64,000 nucleotides of DNA, taken from assembly GCF_000497045.1 (NCBI RefSeq), contig NW_015961959.1:1-64000 (forward strand), read 5' to 3'. This stretch comes from Kalmanozyma brasiliensis GHG001 (lineage: Eukaryota > Basidiomycota > Ustilaginomycetes > Ustilaginales). The translations under genes and the position numbers were made by a program. Below, piece by piece: positions 20,537 to 30,202 of this stretch; positions within the stretch are counted from its first letter, which is position 1; each line of letters begins with the position of its first letter. The notes beneath the pieces were generated by a model, which searched no databases, had not been told where the DNA came from, and saw nothing but the letters and a program-made list of their open reading frames with translations.

Positions 20537-21906
20537 TCAAGTGTCTTGGCGTGTCCGTCTGCGCGACGGTGTGGAAGGTGGGAGCTGCTGCCACGCCGGG
20601 TAGCCGTAGTGAGGAGCCGGTGCATAGCTCGGATGCTGGAGGTGAGACTGATAATACGGAGCGACACCGCTTGCGTGACCAGCCTCATGCGATGGTCCTC
20701 CAGCTGATGTGTGAGGGGGTGCGGAGGTGTGCGGTGGCCCTGAGTAATGCGCTTGTTGCGTGCCGTGGTCTACGGCCTGAGTTCGAGATCGCGACTTGAT
20801 ACGAAAGAAGGAGAGGAACGAGTTGGTCGCCCCCACCACGATCGAGAAGCAAATGAGCGTGAACAGCATGGTCTTCCAGCTGACCGAGTCGACAAACCCA
20901 TTGAGAATGTCGGCAAAGGTTTCGGCTGTGACACGTGCTGTGCCGACCACTGCTGGGTCGCGTGCTGAACAACGCTCCCAGTTCCTGCATGCGTTAGCCA
21001 GAGCTGGTGCTTGCATGTCGGTGCCGCATCGGTTGGCCGTGTACGCCGCAGCGCAGGCTGTGATCTCGGACAGTGTATCTGCGCATTCAGAACATGATGA
21101 GCAAAGTCAGTATTCTGTATAAATTTGAAAGTGAGCCTTGAGGACCAAGACCTACCCATTTCGTACGATCGCACCTTCTCAGCGACATCCTTCTGCACCG
21201 TTCGAACAACATGATAGAGAAGATAGAGGAAAGTCGAGAGGATGCTGGCGTTAAAGATGAGCTGTGCATAGCCGAGCAAGAGCTCTGGCTTGTCCATATG
21301 ATGCACCGACGAAGAAGAGGCAGCGAGTTCTTGTGGTACAGGAGACACTGCATTGGGAAGGATGTAGTTGACGGCGTACTTGGTGATGGACCCGATCCGA
21401 CTTGGTGTACCTTTGCGTCGACTCGCCACGTCAACCTCGTCACCGTCATCTTCTCCCTCGGTGCTGTAGCTGCTCCCCTGGTCATCGTCATCGTCGGCGA
21501 TATGGTTCGTGTAAGAGCCTCTGGAAGCGGGGACGAGGTCGCGACTCTGCAGATGTGCCAGACGCTTGCCCTTTCTACTGAGAATGCTGCGCTTGCGACG
21601 AACATGCTGCGTTGCTGCCTTGGCGGAATTGCTGCTCGCGAGGCCGTCAGCATTGCCCATCGAGTCGTCTGCCAGATCGTCGCTTTGATCGGTCACATGG
21701 TATCGAAGTCCGGACGCTTTATGCGATGGTGGTGTGAGGCTTGACATTTCGACGTCGGCCATGTCGATGTCTGCCGGTAGATGCGATGTGGACGCTTGTG
21801 CAGACCATGCTTGCGAATCGTCTCGGTCGAAGATGCTGGGCTGAGGTGGACCAGCTGGCGAGGTGTCCATCGGAGCCTCTGTGCCGCGTTGCCAAAGCAT
21901 GGTCAT
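20537..21906 (-). CDS. BRL1: Brl1/Brr6-family nuclear envelope protein
   Basis: This integral membrane protein of the nuclear envelope/ER is needed for nuclear pore complex assembly and membrane lipid homeostasis in yeasts. Exon 1 is 21906-21156 and exon 2 is 21078-20537, joined over a 77-nt intron (donor GTAGGT, acceptor GCGCAG). The spliced protein has 430 residues. The N-terminal half is polar. The conserved domain begins at MDKPELLLGYAQLIFN with one membrane helix, then a lumenal segment with four cysteines (ITACAAAY, NRCGTD, NACRNWERCS) as in the disulfide-bridged family. ARVTAETFADILNGFVD and a second helix (TMLFTLICFSIVVGATNSF) follow. The junction restores DTLSEITAC, which neither raw frame contains. 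I start at MTMLWQRGTEAPMD (21906) because the longer frame opens at TTG. Confidence 0.9.
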
Positions 21907-22271
21907 GGCGTGCAACTTGGACTGCCCTGATGGTGTTGGTGATGCTCGAACGAGGAAGAAGGGGAGCAAACCTTGTTTGTGGCTTGATGAAGAGTGTTTC
22001 TTTCCGCCCAAAGTCGCGTTCAAAAGTGTTGGTCTCGCTGTCAATTCGGTCTAACAATATTGGAAATTCTCCACATGGCTCCGAGGCTCAGTTGGACCCT
22101 TGACGACCACCTTCTCGGACATCGTTCAAGCCATCAGCATCCTTGCACGTCACAATCTCGTGTACCGGATCCAATCGTTGGCTCAGCAGTGATGGCGTCG
22201 AGGTAGTCTTGAACAGCTCGAAGTCATCACGACGTCACAATCGGACGCTCCTCGCGGTCCTCGCCGCCGCT
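21907..22271. other. Divergent promoter region between BRL1 and the OCA6-like gene
   Basis: 365 bp between two divergently transcribed starts. I see no element I can name. Confidence 0.5.
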
Positions 22272-24260
22272 ATGTCGCTCAAGCCGCTCACTCCCCCGCT
22301 GCGCTTCTCAACGGTTGCATTCGCATGCACAGACGAGCCGCAGCCATGGCAGACCATCGTTTCAGCTGACAGTGCGGACCCTCGCTCGCATCCGCACCAT
22401 CACGAATCCGTCTACAGAGGAGCATATCCGAAGACGCGGAACCTCTACTTCCTCTCCCGCCTGCATCTTCGAACCGTCCTCAGTCTCACGCCTAGACCGC
22501 TCGACAACGATGAAGCTCTTCTGGCCTGGTCAACATCGTCTACGGGTTCAACCACCTCCTCTTCGGTAAGCTTGGCCGACAAAGTATCGAATGCCGGGAT
22601 ACAGCTGCTCCACGTGCGCTGCGAGAAGCCCAAGGACGAAAGTGGCGGTCTCACTCGCGAAGGTGCAGCTCGAGCGCTTTCGATACTGCTCGACCGGCGC
22701 AACCACCCGATATACGTCCACTGTCTAGATGGCGTCGAGGTCACAAGCACCCTCGTAGCCTGCATGCGCAAAGTGCAAGCCTGGTCCAATCCTGCCATCC
22801 TCGCCGAGCTCGGGCGGGCTCTGCGCGACTCGAACTCGTCCGAATGGGTAGAGGTCCCCTCGCACCTGTCGTCTTTCCTCAACAAGTTTGGTCAGCCAGA
22901 TGGCATCCGACTGCCTCCGCGCAATCACATTCCAAGCTGGCTCTGGCCTTCGCCGAATCCTTTATCTGTGCTAGCAGATCCGTATGCGTGGGCAGGTCCT
23001 CCCAGTGCTAACGGTCACGAGCAAAACGGCGCCAGCTCGGGCGGATCTTCGACAGCCCCTTCGCATCCGACCCACCATTCACGGCGGGACAGACAGCTAC
23101 CCATCCACCATCCGACCCTCAAGCTTCACTTCGACGTCGATCCGGATCTTCCGCCCGAGCCTGCTGCTGCCCCACCACCCATCTTGGCAGCCTCAACCGC
23201 CGCCTTGTCGGCACAACGCCCGTCAACGCCGTCCCGCTCACTACAACACTCGCGCACGTCTTCGTACAACAGCATCGCCAATGTGCGCTCGCCGCCGCAC
23301 TCGCGTCCGGCCAGTCGCGCCGGTCGGCCGTCCCAACTTGCCTCCAGCAGATCAGCGTCTCAGGCGTCGGAGGACGACAGGGCGGGTTCCAGCTCAGCGA
23401 GGCGGTCGGAGAGCACAGCAAGGGACTTCTCATTACTAGGGCAAGGCGGAGATATGGCGACAAGCGCGGTCCCGTCGATCGCAGCATTCCTCGAGGACCA
23501 GCTGCAGGACCATTCCAGCGCACCCTTCTTCCACCACGGCGTCCACGAGTCGCCGACACGCCGGTCGCGGTTGATCATCGAGACTCTTCCTTCCTCACTC
23601 CCTGATCGTTCGAGTCCAACAAAAGCGCACGCTCCTCATGCGCCATCCGATGCCGACGAGGAGATCGACGTGAGCACGCCACGCGCGCGCCCCACCACCT
23701 CGAGCACCATCGGCATCACCGGCACCATCTTTCATCACGACGACGAGATCACCGATAGTGAGGATGCCTCGCCCGCGCGCAACCTGGGGTCTTCGCGCAT
23801 CGTGGTGCCTCTAGAACAGCGAAGGCGGTTGCTGGACGAGGCGGATGGTGAGGCGACGCCGACTAGGACGAGCGCGATGCACAACGCCGTTCAGAGGATA
23901 TCGCGGGACGAGAGGGAGTTGCAGGGACGTAGGCAGGAGAGCACGGTTAGCGTGGACAGCTTCGAGAGCTCCGAGGGCGCCGATCGAGGGCAAGACATGG
24001 TGCAGTCGCCCACGGCGTATGCTGACGACGAAGATTACGTCACGCAACGCCGGAAGGGTGGCTCGCAAAACGACTCAGATCAGGACGCAGACGAATCGCA
24101 AACAGATGGATCGCAATCGGAAGAGGAGGCGGAGGAAGAGGAAGAGGAAGAGGAAGAGGAAGAAGACGAGGACGAGGAAGAGGAGGAAGAAGAGGAGGAC
24201 GACGAGGACGAGGATGAAGATGACCTCGCACTGGAAGCTTTGGATCTGGAAGGTTACTAA
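22272..24260 (+). CDS. OCA6-like member of the Siw14/Oca tyrosine-phosphatase family, probably inactive
   Basis: Residues 1-230 match the plant/fungal atypical dual-specificity phosphatase fold (Siw14/Oca1/Oca6): VYRGAYPKTRNLYFLSRLHLRTVLSLTP, then the P-loop region IYVHCLDGVEVTSTLVACMRK near residue 150. The catalytic HCx5R signature is broken. The Cys is present but the Arg position is Val, as in the non-catalytic yeast Oca proteins. The remaining 430 residues are Ser/Pro/Arg-rich and disordered, ending in about 45 almost purely acidic residues (24118-24222). The chosen start is the ATG at 22272 (MSLKPLTPPL, 662 residues); the longer frame opens on TTG. The role is probably scaffolding in an Oca-type complex. 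The gene converges on BUD6, with 108 bp between the stops. Confidence 0.78.
   Translation: MSLKPLTPPLRFSTVAFACTDEPQPWQTIVSADSADPRSHPHHHESVYRGAYPKTRNLYFLSRLHLRTVLSLTPRPLDNDEALLAWSTSSTGSTTSSSVSLADKVSNAGIQLLHVRCEKPKDESGGLTREGAARALSILLDRRNHPIYVHCLDGVEVTSTLVACMRKVQAWSNPAILAELGRALRDSNSSEWVEVPSHLSSFLNKFGQPDGIRLPPRNHIPSWLWPSPNPLSVLADPYAWAGPPSANGHEQNGASSGGSSTAPSHPTHHSRRDRQLPIHHPTLKLHFDVDPDLPPEPAAAPPPILAASTAALSAQRPSTPSRSLQHSRTSSYNSIANVRSPPHSRPASRAGRPSQLASSRSASQASEDDRAGSSSARRSESTARDFSLLGQGGDMATSAVPSIAAFLEDQLQDHSSAPFFHHGVHESPTRRSRLIIETLPSSLPDRSSPTKAHAPHAPSDADEEIDVSTPRARPTTSSTIGITGTIFHHDDEITDSEDASPARNLGSSRIVVPLEQRRRLLDEADGEATPTRTSAMHNAVQRISRDERELQGRRQESTVSVDSFESSEGADRGQDMVQSPTAYADDEDYVTQRRKGGSQNDSDQDADESQTDGSQSEEEAEEEEEEEEEEEDEDEEEEEEEEDDEDEDEDDLALEALDLEGY
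24118..24222 (+). repeat. GA-rich polypurine tract encoding an acidic tail
   Basis: About 100 bp of GAG/GAA/GAC codons on the plus strand, nearly pure purine. It encodes the Glu/Asp tail of the OCA6-like protein and is prone to slippage. Confidence 0.8.
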
Positions 24261-24368
24261 CAGGCTGCGTTCACAGGCTGCACTCACTGACAAATCTCAT
24301 ATCACAATCACAATCACTATCACATGCAGGCCAAAGGGAACGTGCTTCATCGTCCTCGATTGACTGAT

Positions 24369-27300
24369 CTACGACGTGCTTTCCTCCTCAGCACCCTCAT
24401 TCGCACCGCCAGCCACGCCCTTTTTCTTACCCAAAATCAACTTCTTCGGCTTGGCCTCACTCCCACTGCTCCCACTCGGGGCCATCGGCACGCCTCCGGG
24501 TCCTCCGCCGCCAAACATAGCTTTCCACGTCGCATGGTCCCTCCTCTGCCTAACGCGCTCAGCCTCAAGCACGCCGCCAGTCTTGCGGAGCACCTTCTTG
24601 TCGACAAACCCGGCGAGCTCTTCGCTGAAGTCGTCATTCGTCTTGCTTGCAGCTAGGTCCTTTTGGCGCTGTCGTTCGACGGCTTGCAGTGCGCGCAGAC
24701 GCTTCTCGTGGTTCACTGCTTGAGATTTGACCTCCATCATGACGGTCGACAGTCCTTCGTGACCCTCTTCGGGAAGTGGAGGGATGTATTTCCCTCCCTT
24801 TCCAGAGCCACCACGCAGCTTGACCACCTGCTGGATGTTGCTGAACACCTCCTTGAGGGCGGACAGATCGTCGCGCAGATCCGAGAGAAGCCCCTCTTCG
24901 TGGTTGAGGAACTCTTGCTCGTCGACGATGTTCTGCAGCTCCGACTCCCACGTCTTTTTCCAGCTCGGCTTGACCGTCTGCACGTACCCCTCAAGCTCGA
25001 GCAGGCCGTTGGTGGCGCGGTCGACGTCTTCGACGATCTGCTTAACCAGGATCGGGCGCGGCTTGACTCCGCGCTGAATCACGTCCACACGAAGGTCATC
25101 CACAGTATCCTGCAGGTCTTCGATGAGCGTCAGCAGGTCTTGCGATTGCGTGTCGAGGCGTGCTTTGCCCGCGACGATAAAGTTACGCTCGGCGGCCACC
25201 TTTGTCGAGGCAATTGCGCGGACTGCACCAGCCTGCTCGCGGACCGTCGAGAGGATCGACTTGACGTCGCCCTCGAAGTCGGTCTGCAGCTGACGAGTAA
25301 CAGCAAACTCGCGGCGAAGGTTTTGCAATTCGTCGAACTGCACTTTGAGCTCGCGGGCGATGCGCGATCCTGCCAATGCGGACGATGTCGACGACAGGCC
25401 GGCTGCTGCTTGCGCTGAGTCTCCATCCTGTGCCAAAGACCCTTCGCCTGCGCCTCTCGAAAGGCGAGCGCTATTACGATTGATCTCTGCCACACGCTGA
25501 CCGGCCGCTTGAAATTGTGAATCGCTGATCCTGGTCGGCGTTGTGTGGGGCGGCAAGAGCGTGTCGGTCTGCACCGTCGACATGCGACGGGCATCGCGGT
25601 CGCGCTCGGCAAGCGCCGCTTTGAGCTCGCGCAATTCTCGTGAAATATTTCCGAGTGACAGGTCGAGATGCTGCTTGACCTGGTCGAGCGGTTCAATGTT
25701 GAGCGTGAGCAAGCTTCCTTCTTGAACGTCGCTGAGATCCTCGAGCTCGTAGGTAACACCACTGGCAGGGTCCTTGACGTAGATGGTGGGAAAGTCTTCC
25801 ATGCCAGGCGAGTAAGCGAATCGATCGATGAACAGCATGCGCAGTCTCGCAACGCTGATGCCGCGGGTCATCAGATTGGAAGCGTCCAGTTCTATGGCAG
25901 CTTTGCGAGTCTGACGACCGAGTTGCAGAAAAATATTGATTGAGTCGGTCGCGGAGCTCGAGCGGGCACGCGGCGTGGCGAGGAGGGCAGTGTCGTTGCT
26001 AGAGCCGGGGGCGGCCTGGGGACTGCTGTCGCTTGCGTGCACTGCATCCCCCGACTCGGATGGTGGGCTCTGCACATCGACAAAAGGGAGTGAGTCGGTG
26101 GAACTCGCTGCCTGCGAGGTGACGCGCTTGCCAGATGAGGCGGGTGCAAGTCGGTCTGTCGCTTCCTTTGAAGCTGGACTCGCAGCCGTAGCAGATGGTG
26201 ACTCCTGCGAAGCTTCCCTCCTCTTCTCTGGCGAAGGTGTGCGGATATCGGGAGGGAAAGTAGAAGTGACAGGCGTGTTCACTTCTTGAATCGATTCGAA
26301 TTTGCTGTCGACCGTGGCGGCACTCCTGGAGCGAGGCAGCGGCCGCGATCCGCTCAAACTGCCGCTGCTGCTAGAAGAACCAAAGTAGTCGGCGGTTCTC
26401 GCAAATGTCGAAGGACTCGTGAGACCCTCCAACGCTGGACTGGAATCTGGTAGCGGGGGTCGAACAACGCGACGTGCTCCGCTGCCCCTTCGTTCGGCAG
26501 GCTTGCGCTCAGCAAGAGGACTTCCAGCCGCGCTACCGCCGGACGAAAAGATGCCCATTCCCATGCCTTGGCCATAGCCCTGCCCAACACCCATCTTGTT
26601 GAACGTGTAGGCGCTGAAGCGCTTGCTTGCGCGTCGCTCCAAAGCATCTCGATTCTTGAGCGCCTTCATGCTCGGGTCGTGCTCCGAAATGTCGGGCCTG
26701 TCGATGGAGGACTTTGGCGTATGTCGAGGTGAACGCACACTCATGCGCTGCGGTGTCAAGGCGGTGAGCGGACCAGGCTGGCCGGTGTTGCGCTCCTCTT
26801 CTTCTTCATCGTCTTCTTCCTTTGATGCTGCCACGCCGGGGTCGACGAGGGAGTACTGCTCAACATTGGCCAGGCGAGGCGTCGCTTGAGCCGTCTCGTC
26901 TTGCTCGGTTTCGGAAGACTCGAATGGAATCTGAGGCAGAGCGGGCGACGGGGACTCGCTGACTCCTCTTCCTGTCGAGGGGCCGCTTACCGCGCGTGTG
27001 ATGCGGCTGGGTGGGCGTGAAATGCTAGTTCGGCCGACAGCAGCATTCGCTGCCGCCACGGCTTGTGAATCGGAATCGTCGCTGGCTGTCTGCGTGGGCA
27101 GAGCGGTGTTCGCCGAGCTAGCACGCTTGAGAGCATCAGGTCGCTGCGATGGCGAGGCATGTCCAGTTTGCTGCTCGCTGGGAGCTTGAGCTGCACCCTC
27201 GCTGAAGCCTTGACGGGAAGCGCGTGGGCCGAGCACACGATGTGATTGGATTTGCTGCTGCTGCTGAGACGTTGGAGTCGATGGTGCGGGCGGCTCGGGC

Positions 27301-28109
27301 AATATGCTGGACCGTCTCTTCTCTTTCGCGGCACGTTGCTGAACAAGGAATTGCTTGTATTCTGCTTGCTTCATCTTGAGCCCCTGCAAGAGGTTGATGA
27401 TGATCTCGCGGATCCGAGGCAGATGCACTTCGAGAACAGCGGGTGCAGCATCTTCCGATAGGCAGCGCTCGAGACAGTCTCGCAGGTCGTCTGGCACCGA
27501 GTTGAGATCACTCATGTCGATACCGTACGAGCTGAAGGCAAGTTTGGCCGAGTTGAAGTCGTTGCCAAGCCGGACATAGATGTCCGAGACGTCTTCTTCG
27601 CTACGCTGGCCTACAGACCACTTTGTGAGCGATTCAAGCAGCATCTTTGTCGCTACCAGTAGCCGCGTCACGGAAGACTCCATGTGGCTCGACGAGTACT
27701 TTGCTGGTGAGTCTGGCGCAATGCTGGAGGCTGCAGCTGGTGCTGGAGTGGAAACTGCTGAAGACTGGCTAGTCTGACGCTCTCTACGGTCTCTGTCCCG
27801 CTCGACCTGCCTCTGCCTTTCTCGTGCACGCATCTCCTCGGGAAGCTGGGCTGGTGTTCGTGAGTACTGACTGCCGCCTCCAGGACTGTTGTAGCCCGGC
27901 CCCGACGTCGAGCCTCCACTGTCCTGACGTGTCATGTAAGAACTGCTATGCCCGCTCGATTCGTTGGATGGAGATATGGAGCCCTCCTGCGCATATACAT
28001 GTTGAGGATGGCGAATGCGCTCTGCTGTGACGTGCTGAGTCGAATTGGAAAGGCGGTGATTGCTGCGCTCGCTGGAGGCCTTCCGGCTGTTCATGAGGTT
28101 GGAGAACAT
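24369..28109 (-). CDS. BUD6: Bud6/Aip3 actin-interacting polarity protein
   Basis: This formin cofactor and actin-binding polarisome component acts in polarized growth at the bud or hyphal tip. The N-terminal conserved block is at about 136-250 (SSVTRLLVATKMLLESLTKW, then SEEDVSDIYVRLGNDFN). A long Ser/Pro-rich linker follows. The C-terminal Bud6 core lies from about 720 to 1246: FLQLGRQTRKAAIELD, ARLRMLFIDRFAYSPGMEDFP, YELEDLSDVQEGSLLTLN, then extended coiled coils carrying the actin/formin-binding region. The raw frame opens on TTG at 28211. The first ATG in frame is at 28109 (MFSNLMNSRKASS), giving 1246 residues. It is divergent from HGH1 and convergent with the OCA6-like gene. Confidence 0.93.
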   Translation of the reverse strand: MFSNLMNSRKASSERSNHRLSNSTQHVTAERIRHPQHVYAQEGSISPSNESSGHSSSYMTRQDSGGSTSGPGYNSPGGGSQYSRTPAQLPEEMRARERQRQVERDRDRRERQTSQSSAVSTPAPAAASSIAPDSPAKYSSSHMESSVTRLLVATKMLLESLTKWSVGQRSEEDVSDIYVRLGNDFNSAKLAFSSYGIDMSDLNSVPDDLRDCLERCLSEDAAPAVLEVHLPRIREIIINLLQGLKMKQAEYKQFLVQQRAAKEKRRSSILPEPPAPSTPTSQQQQQIQSHRVLGPRASRQGFSEGAAQAPSEQQTGHASPSQRPDALKRASSANTALPTQTASDDSDSQAVAAANAAVGRTSISRPPSRITRAVSGPSTGRGVSESPSPALPQIPFESSETEQDETAQATPRLANVEQYSLVDPGVAASKEEDDEEEEERNTGQPGPLTALTPQRMSVRSPRHTPKSSIDRPDISEHDPSMKALKNRDALERRASKRFSAYTFNKMGVGQGYGQGMGMGIFSSGGSAAGSPLAERKPAERRGSGARRVVRPPLPDSSPALEGLTSPSTFARTADYFGSSSSSGSLSGSRPLPRSRSAATVDSKFESIQEVNTPVTSTFPPDIRTPSPEKRREASQESPSATAASPASKEATDRLAPASSGKRVTSQAASSTDSLPFVDVQSPPSESGDAVHASDSSPQAAPGSSNDTALLATPRARSSSATDSINIFLQLGRQTRKAAIELDASNLMTRGISVARLRMLFIDRFAYSPGMEDFPTIYVKDPASGVTYELEDLSDVQEGSLLTLNIEPLDQVKQHLDLSLGNISRELRELKAALAERDRDARRMSTVQTDTLLPPHTTPTRISDSQFQAAGQRVAEINRNSARLSRGAGEGSLAQDGDSAQAAAGLSSTSSALAGSRIARELKVQFDELQNLRREFAVTRQLQTDFEGDVKSILSTVREQAGAVRAIASTKVAAERNFIVAGKARLDTQSQDLLTLIEDLQDTVDDLRVDVIQRGVKPRPILVKQIVEDVDRATNGLLELEGYVQTVKPSWKKTWESELQNIVDEQEFLNHEEGLLSDLRDDLSALKEVFSNIQQVVKLRGGSGKGGKYIPPLPEEGHEGLSTVMMEVKSQAVNHEKRLRALQAVERQRQKDLAASKTNDDFSEELAGFVDKKVLRKTGGVLEAERVRQRRDHATWKAMFGGGGPGGVPMAPSGSSGSEAKPKKLILGKKKGVAGGANEGAEEESTS

Positions 28110-28576
28110 GACGACGACGACGTTGTTGACCAGACCGGATCGCGCGACGGGTCGAGGGTGGTGTCGTTTTCGCCGCCTTGCTCGGGGTTTGCGCCGCGAT
28201 CGACGGATCAAGCTGATGCTTGACTGCGCTTCTCGGCGAGAATCGATGGTTGATTCAGGCTGAGTCGCTTATAAGCTGTCGGAGGCATTGGCCTCTTTGT
28301 GATGCTGGTCGAGATGTGCTTTCGTGGTCCAAGCCCAGCCTGTCTCGGTTGCGTCACCCCGATCCACCCGATCTGACCATTTCCTGGTCAATTTAAGGGT
28401 TCGCATTTTTGGAGTGAATTTAGAGCTGCGAAATGACGCTTTTTTCCATGATTTTCGAGGCAAAGGCTGGCTCAGCCGGCGTTATTCGCGGTCTTGAAAC
28501 TTTTATAGTCCCAAGAAGAAAGTTGTTGCTCGCCATATCCTCACCATCAAACCATCACTCATACCTGATCGCCATC
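28110..28576. other. Divergent promoter region BUD6/HGH1
   Basis: 467 bp between the BUD6 and HGH1 starts. An in-frame ATG at 28433 could extend HGH1 by 48 residues, but that extension does not resemble the family. TTTTATAG near 28500-28507 is a possible TATA-like element about 75 bp before the HGH1 ATG. Confidence 0.45.
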
Positions 28577-30175
28577 ATGCCAGCAACAATAACACCACCG
28601 CCAGAGCTCGAGGTGCTCACATTTCTCTCAGATTCCAATGCCCAGGTGCGACAAGTAGCGCTCAGCAACATCGTCGGCTTCAGTTCAAAGGACAGTCCCC
28701 AACGCTCCCTCCTCATATCCAAGCACAAGAACCGAGATGGGTCCCCACTGCTTGGCCGCGATGGCAAGGAAGTCGACACCGTCGAAGACCTCAAGAGGCT
28801 GTGCCAAGATCAGCCTATCACTGCTCATGACGCCTTCAGCGCACTCATCAACATCTCCGACAGTCTCGTCCTAGCACGCAAGATCGGCGACAAGACCTTC
28901 CTCGAGTTCCTCGTCCGGTACATTGCCGACCCCGTCTCGCTGCTTGCCGACCTCGCATGCATGCTATTGTCTAATCTCACAAAGCTTGAATCAATCTGCG
29001 CCATCCTGCTCGACCTCCAAGTGCAGGCTCGTCCCTTCTACAGCTTCATGGCCTCAGAGGAGATGGAGGGAGCCCTGAATGGCATGGACGTCGAGCCGAA
29101 CGATCCAGAGTACGCGGCCAAGAAGGCAAAGGCGGACGAGTATGCCAAGAAAGTAGCGGAACAGGCTAAGAAGATGGACGAGAAGGTGCCAGCCATGGCT
29201 AGGTTGCTGGATGCTTTCGAGGAGGGTGCGACAGTTGCATCACAGGGAAGCGACCTCGAAGCGATGAAGCAGCGCGCTAAGGACGCTGCCACCAAAGCAG
29301 AAGCGGACAAGGACAAGGACAAGGAACCAGAAAAGGTGGAGCGAGGACTTGACGGTCGACCACGCATCAAGCGCAAGACCAACTGCAACTTCCTCGCCAG
29401 CGTCTTTGCCAACGCCACGGTTCTGCCAAGAGGCAGGGACTGGTTCGTCACGCCTCTGTCTGCATCTTCTTCAGCAACTTCAGCGACAGCACAAGCAGCC
29501 CTCGCCCGCGGTGTCGATGCACAAGGCTCGATCCCGGCAGCGACAGAATACCCGGTCGCCCGTGTCATGGCCTTTACCGAGCATCCCAACCTCATTCGCA
29601 GGGGAGGCGTCATCAGCACACTCAAGAACGTTCTTTTCGTCAAGTCGGCACATAAGCTTCTCGTCGCGCCACCACCGCCTCGTGACGGCGAAGACGAGAT
29701 GCTCGCAGGCGCTCTTCGTGCCACCACCCGCCCGCCATCCTCCGTCGACATCCTGCCATACCTCTTGCTGCCGCTGTGCGATGGCAAGGAGCTCGCCGAT
29801 GTGGATCTCGAGGACCAGGAGGACCTGCCAGAAGAATGTCAGATGCTGCCAGAGGACAAGAAGCGCGAACGGGATCCAGCACTTCGACTCATGCTCGTCG
29901 AATCTCTTCTCCTGCTTTGTACCAACCTCTACGGACGTCAGTGCTTGCGTGCACGAGGCGCCTACGTCGTTGTCAGGTCAGCGCACCTGGTCGAGTCGGA
30001 CGAGAAGATCGCAGAGTCGGTGCTCAGGCTGGTCAATATTCTCAAGCGAGACGAGTCGGCGGCCACAGCCAAGGACCTCGAGGCCGAAGGAGGTGCGAAC
30101 GAGGAGGACGTCGGCGCCGAAGTACCGGAGGAAGGGGACAGCGACGACGAAGATATGCAGATTGAGGAGCTATGA
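28577..30175 (+). CDS. HGH1: Hgh1-like ARM-repeat chaperone for eEF2
   Basis: This cytosolic ARM/HEAT-repeat protein is known in yeast as a co-chaperone that passes nascent eEF2 to Hsp90 and TRiC. The 532-residue protein starts PPELEVLTFLSDSNAQVRQVAL, the first ARM repeat. It continues with ALINISDSLVLARKI, the LACMLLSNLTKLE repeat and the conserved NFLASVFANAT. The C-terminal family block reads FTEHPNLIRRGGVISTLKN...DILPYLLLPLCDGKELADVDLEDQEDLPEECQMLPEDKKRE. A lysine-rich insertion lies at about 225-255 and an acidic tail at the C terminus. I prefer the ATG at 28577 over the upstream ATG at 28433 because homology begins at once. The 3' end lies only 27 bp from the stop of the convergent F-box/ankyrin gene. 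Confidence 0.93.
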   Translation: MPATITPPPELEVLTFLSDSNAQVRQVALSNIVGFSSKDSPQRSLLISKHKNRDGSPLLGRDGKEVDTVEDLKRLCQDQPITAHDAFSALINISDSLVLARKIGDKTFLEFLVRYIADPVSLLADLACMLLSNLTKLESICAILLDLQVQARPFYSFMASEEMEGALNGMDVEPNDPEYAAKKAKADEYAKKVAEQAKKMDEKVPAMARLLDAFEEGATVASQGSDLEAMKQRAKDAATKAEADKDKDKEPEKVERGLDGRPRIKRKTNCNFLASVFANATVLPRGRDWFVTPLSASSSATSATAQAALARGVDAQGSIPAATEYPVARVMAFTEHPNLIRRGGVISTLKNVLFVKSAHKLLVAPPPPRDGEDEMLAGALRATTRPPSSVDILPYLLLPLCDGKELADVDLEDQEDLPEECQMLPEDKKRERDPALRLMLVESLLLLCTNLYGRQCLRARGAYVVVRSAHLVESDEKIAESVLRLVNILKRDESAATAKDLEAEGGANEEDVGAEVPEEGDSDDEDMQIEEL

Positions 30176-30202
30176 GTAAATTACATGATGCTTGAGAAAA
30201 TG

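Noticed and set aside
28433..28576. Earlier ATG for HGH1 at 28433
   Set aside because: The 48 extra residues have no resemblance to Hgh1 proteins, whose homology begins right after the ATG at 28577.
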